From a virus: DNA of 24,596 bases. Shown here piece by piece: positions 22,721-24,596 of this stretch (position 1 is the stretch's first letter; every line of letters starts with the position of its first letter). Location: positions 1 through 24,596 of the IMG/VR virus record IMGVR_UViG_3300032163_000101, one strand, 5' to 3'. Under the pieces are notes generated by a model. That model worked only from the letters and a program-made list of their open reading frames with translations. It was not told the DNA's origin and did not search any database. Both the position numbers and the translations under genes were made by a program.

Positions 22721-23455
22721 GTGAAGGAAAAACTAGATGCCATAATCAGTTTTATCAAGGGGCTCATGCAGCCAGCATTGACGGCTGTAATGGTGGCCGT
22801 ATTCCTGATACTGGTATTATCGGGATACAATCAATCCGATGTCTTTAAGTTGGTGGTCGGTGTAATAGTGTTTTGGTTCGGCTATACCGCCTTCAACTTC
22901 AAGGTTAATGGCAACGGTTCATCGGCGGGTAGCAAGGTAGAACCCCCAAAAGCTAACGGCGGGCAGTCTACTGTGGCTACCCCATTCTTTGAGCCATTAG
23001 ATGATATGTCCGCAGTAGAGGAACCTGGCTTTGATTCCTGGGATGATAAACCTATCAAGCCTTTTGATGCAGACAAATTCATGTCTGAAGTAAAGAGGGA
23101 TACAGTAGGACAGTACGGTGAAGAAAATCCCGCCACACTATTCTATGAAGCCCTTGCCAAAACAGAGGGCGTTGCCGCACCGTGGACATTCAACAATCTA
23201 CAAGCGTTAAGGGATTGCCGGGAGTTCATCTTGGGATTAGCCGAGGACGCCTTTACTTGGAAATGGGGCGTGGATTTTGCAACAGCAGAAGCCCATCTCA
23301 ATGACCCACGAGGTTGTACTACCTGCGGCGACAAGACTATCGGTTGCACCTATCCCGACATCGACTTTAAGGCACGCCAATTGGGCATGGACTATTATGT
23401 TGCCTTGCGTTATTACCGAGAAGCAAAAAGGAAAGTTGACGACCTAGAGGGATAA
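22721..23455 (+). CDS. two-span membrane protein with a Cys-containing soluble domain (holin-like)
   Basis: This 244-residue protein starts with GTG at 22721 behind AAGGAGGAAAAAC. It has two hydrophobic spans (about 18-34 LMQPALTAVMVAVFLILV and 42-58 VVGVIVFWFGYTAF), as in class II holins. A Gly/Ser/Pro linker (62-85) and an acidic, mostly helical domain (about 105-244) follow, with C199-x2-C202 ... C209 (CTTCGDKTIGC). A holin is usually much shorter, so the extra domain is odd; it may be a holin fusion or a host membrane modifier. It is followed 3 bases later by the lipoprotein gene. Confidence 0.68.
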   Translation: MKEKLDAIISFIKGLMQPALTAVMVAVFLILVLSGYNQSDVFKLVVGVIVFWFGYTAFNFKVNGNGSSAGSKVEPPKANGGQSTVATPFFEPLDDMSAVEEPGFDSWDDKPIKPFDADKFMSEVKRDTVGQYGEENPATLFYEALAKTEGVAAPWTFNNLQALRDCREFILGLAEDAFTWKWGVDFATAEAHLNDPRGCTTCGDKTIGCTYPDIDFKARQLGMDYYVALRYYREAKRKVDDLEG

Positions 23456-23458
23456 ACC

Positions 23459-24070
23459 TTGAAAAAGTTAATATGGATTATTCCAATAGTCTTATTATTC
23501 CTATCCGCTTGTGTGCCTTCCCCTGCGGTTGACTGCAAATCACAAACAGATGCCGCATATCACCAGGGATTCAACGATGCTAGTTCGGAAGCATTAAATG
23601 CCCTCACTGTGGATTTAGTACCTGATTCCATCTACCGGAAAATCTACAATGAGGGCTTTCAGGACGGGCAAATGTGTCAGGCTGACTTGGTTATCAATTA
23701 CCCAACAACCCAACAGGTACTAGACTTCGTGGCTCAGGATGATACCGACAAGATTCTCTCAAATCCTGATGGCTTTGTCTGTGCAGATTATAGTAATAGA
23801 ATCAGTGGGAACGCTTGGGACCAGAACATACCATGCTACACAGTTATGATAGTGTTGGAGTATGTAGGCGGATATGCTATGTTCCATGATTGTGTAGCCT
23901 TTCCTGTACGGGATAGTCCCGACTTACTCTTTATCGAACCCCAGAATGACCTAATCATTCACGATGTTGTAGCGGGTTCTATCCCCTATGTCTGTGCAGA
24001 CAACAATGGAAATGGATTCTGTAAATTCCTGACTGAGAAGCCCGTACTCAAAGTGCTAGTGAACAGATGA
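23459..24070 (+). CDS. lipoprotein with a transglutaminase-like Cys-His-Glu arrangement
   Basis: This 203-residue protein starts with TTG at 23459, a start supported by the signal sequence that follows. Residues 1-18 form a lipoprotein signal (MKKLIWIIPIVLLFLSAC) with a lipobox LSAC at C18. A later region holds C108-A-D110, H143 (YAMFHDCVA) and FIEPQND (E160-P-Q). The order Cys, His, acidic and the C-x-D / EPQ context fit transglutaminase-like cysteine enzymes. Five further cysteines (26, 73, 126, 145, 179, 188, part of these) suggest disulfides outside the cytoplasm. It overlaps the next gene by 4 bases. It could act as a wall-modifying or lysis factor; activity is not shown. Confidence 0.7.
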   Translation: MKKLIWIIPIVLLFLSACVPSPAVDCKSQTDAAYHQGFNDASSEALNALTVDLVPDSIYRKIYNEGFQDGQMCQADLVINYPTTQQVLDFVAQDDTDKILSNPDGFVCADYSNRISGNAWDQNIPCYTVMIVLEYVGGYAMFHDCVAFPVRDSPDLLFIEPQNDLIIHDVVAGSIPYVCADNNGNGFCKFLTEKPVLKVLVNR

Positions 24071-24501
24071 TGTGTAAATTCTTTCAACCAAAAGTCCCAG
24101 TCAACCTTGTTGAGATGTCACCCAATGCAGTTGAAACCCTGTTCAAATCGGTGAAACTTCCTATCCCGATGGGACTCTTAGATGGTAAATACTGGACAAC
24201 CGATGCCGAAACTTGGGCGACAGTTCTCAGTAAATTAGTGGCCTCACCGTGGGCATACAAAGATGAGATAAACGACTGCGAGGACATCGCCCTGGAAGCT
24301 ATGTTGCAATGCTCAAGAGACTATGGACTTAACACAATGGGCATGGCGATAGGCAAATCCCCCTACGGCTACCACGCCTTCAATATTTACATCGTAGGCG
24401 GTACTGACCTCTGGCTATTTGAACCCCAATTTCTTGGCTCTCAACAATACTTCCCCCTCAAAAATGACATGGGGTATATTCCAGATAAAGTCCTGATATA
24501 G
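24067..24501 (+). CDS. transglutaminase-like putative cysteine enzyme
   Basis: This 144-residue protein has C71-E-D73 (NDCEDIA), H103 (GYHAFNIYI) and E119-P-Q121 (LWLFEPQFL). This is the Cys / His / acidic order of the transglutaminase-like fold, with the same C-x-D and [IL]FxEPQ context as the preceding lipoprotein. There is no signal peptide. It overlaps the lipoprotein gene (ATGA at 24067-24070), so the two are co-translated and probably work together. Residues 1-66 are a helical lead-in. In the lysis block it could cleave or link a wall or surface component. The family call is from motif pattern only. Confidence 0.72.
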   Translation: MMCKFFQPKVPVNLVEMSPNAVETLFKSVKLPIPMGLLDGKYWTTDAETWATVLSKLVASPWAYKDEINDCEDIALEAMLQCSRDYGLNTMGMAIGKSPYGYHAFNIYIVGGTDLWLFEPQFLGSQQYFPLKNDMGYIPDKVLI

Positions 24502-24596
24502 TTCACAACGCCCTGTGGCTTCACCAGACGCTAAAATTCAAGGGTATGAGGCAAAACTAGACCTAGGATACCTGTTACCCCATAAATGAGTAAAAA

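Noticed and set aside
24502-24596. Further gene at the right end
   Set aside because: No open frame with a start and ribosome binding site is visible in the last 95 bases.

Overview
This window is most of the late (packaging, capsid, tail, host-contact and lysis) region of a tailed double-stranded DNA bacteriophage or prophage. Nearly every gene is on the + strand, tightly packed, with TAATG or ATGA stop/start overlaps and clear GGAGG-type ribosome binding sites. Several genes use TTG or GTG starts, including the major capsid gene. The host is not identifiable from the sequence. A perfect bacterial sigma-70-type promoter and strong Shine-Dalgarno sites point to a bacterial host. No integrase, repressor, replication or tRNA gene is seen. 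The window opens inside a gene and closes in non-coding DNA.

Layout. (1) 1-2423: tail of an unknown gene, a probable small terminase subunit, a gap of about 290 bp, and the large terminase. (2) 2417-4518: a small zinc-binding protein and the portal. (3) 4523-4758: one reverse-strand gene with its own consensus promoter that appears to be transcribed without a leader, a classic 'moron' layout. (4) 4769-9645: an unknown small protein, a Gln-rich protein, a 1087-residue protein resembling phage polyvalent or internal virion proteins, and two tiny proteins, closed by a terminator. (5) 9712-12999: scaffold, HK97-type major capsid, two tandem decoration-like paralogues and a Gly/Ser-rich beta protein, separated by hairpins. 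(6) 13053-18490: connector and tail genes, including an adaptor-like protein with an inserted jelly-roll, a fibre or tip protein and a beta-propeller. (7) 18553-22321: a host-contact cassette with DNRLRE-like, DUF2341-like and BppU-like proteins and two proteins built from exact 20-residue repeats. (8) 22335-24501: two holin-like membrane proteins, then a lipoprotein and a soluble protein that both carry a Cys / His / Glu-Pro-Gln arrangement typical of transglutaminase-like cysteine enzymes.

No tape-measure, tail tube or sheath gene is visible. An adaptor-like protein, a beta-propeller and a large possible ejection protein are present. The best reading is a short-tailed (podovirus-like) virion, by inference. 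The most unusual items are the leaderless reverse-strand gene, the two repeat fibres (two adjacent repeats are identical in protein but differ in 13 of 18 codons) and the paired transglutaminase-like proteins in the lysis region.
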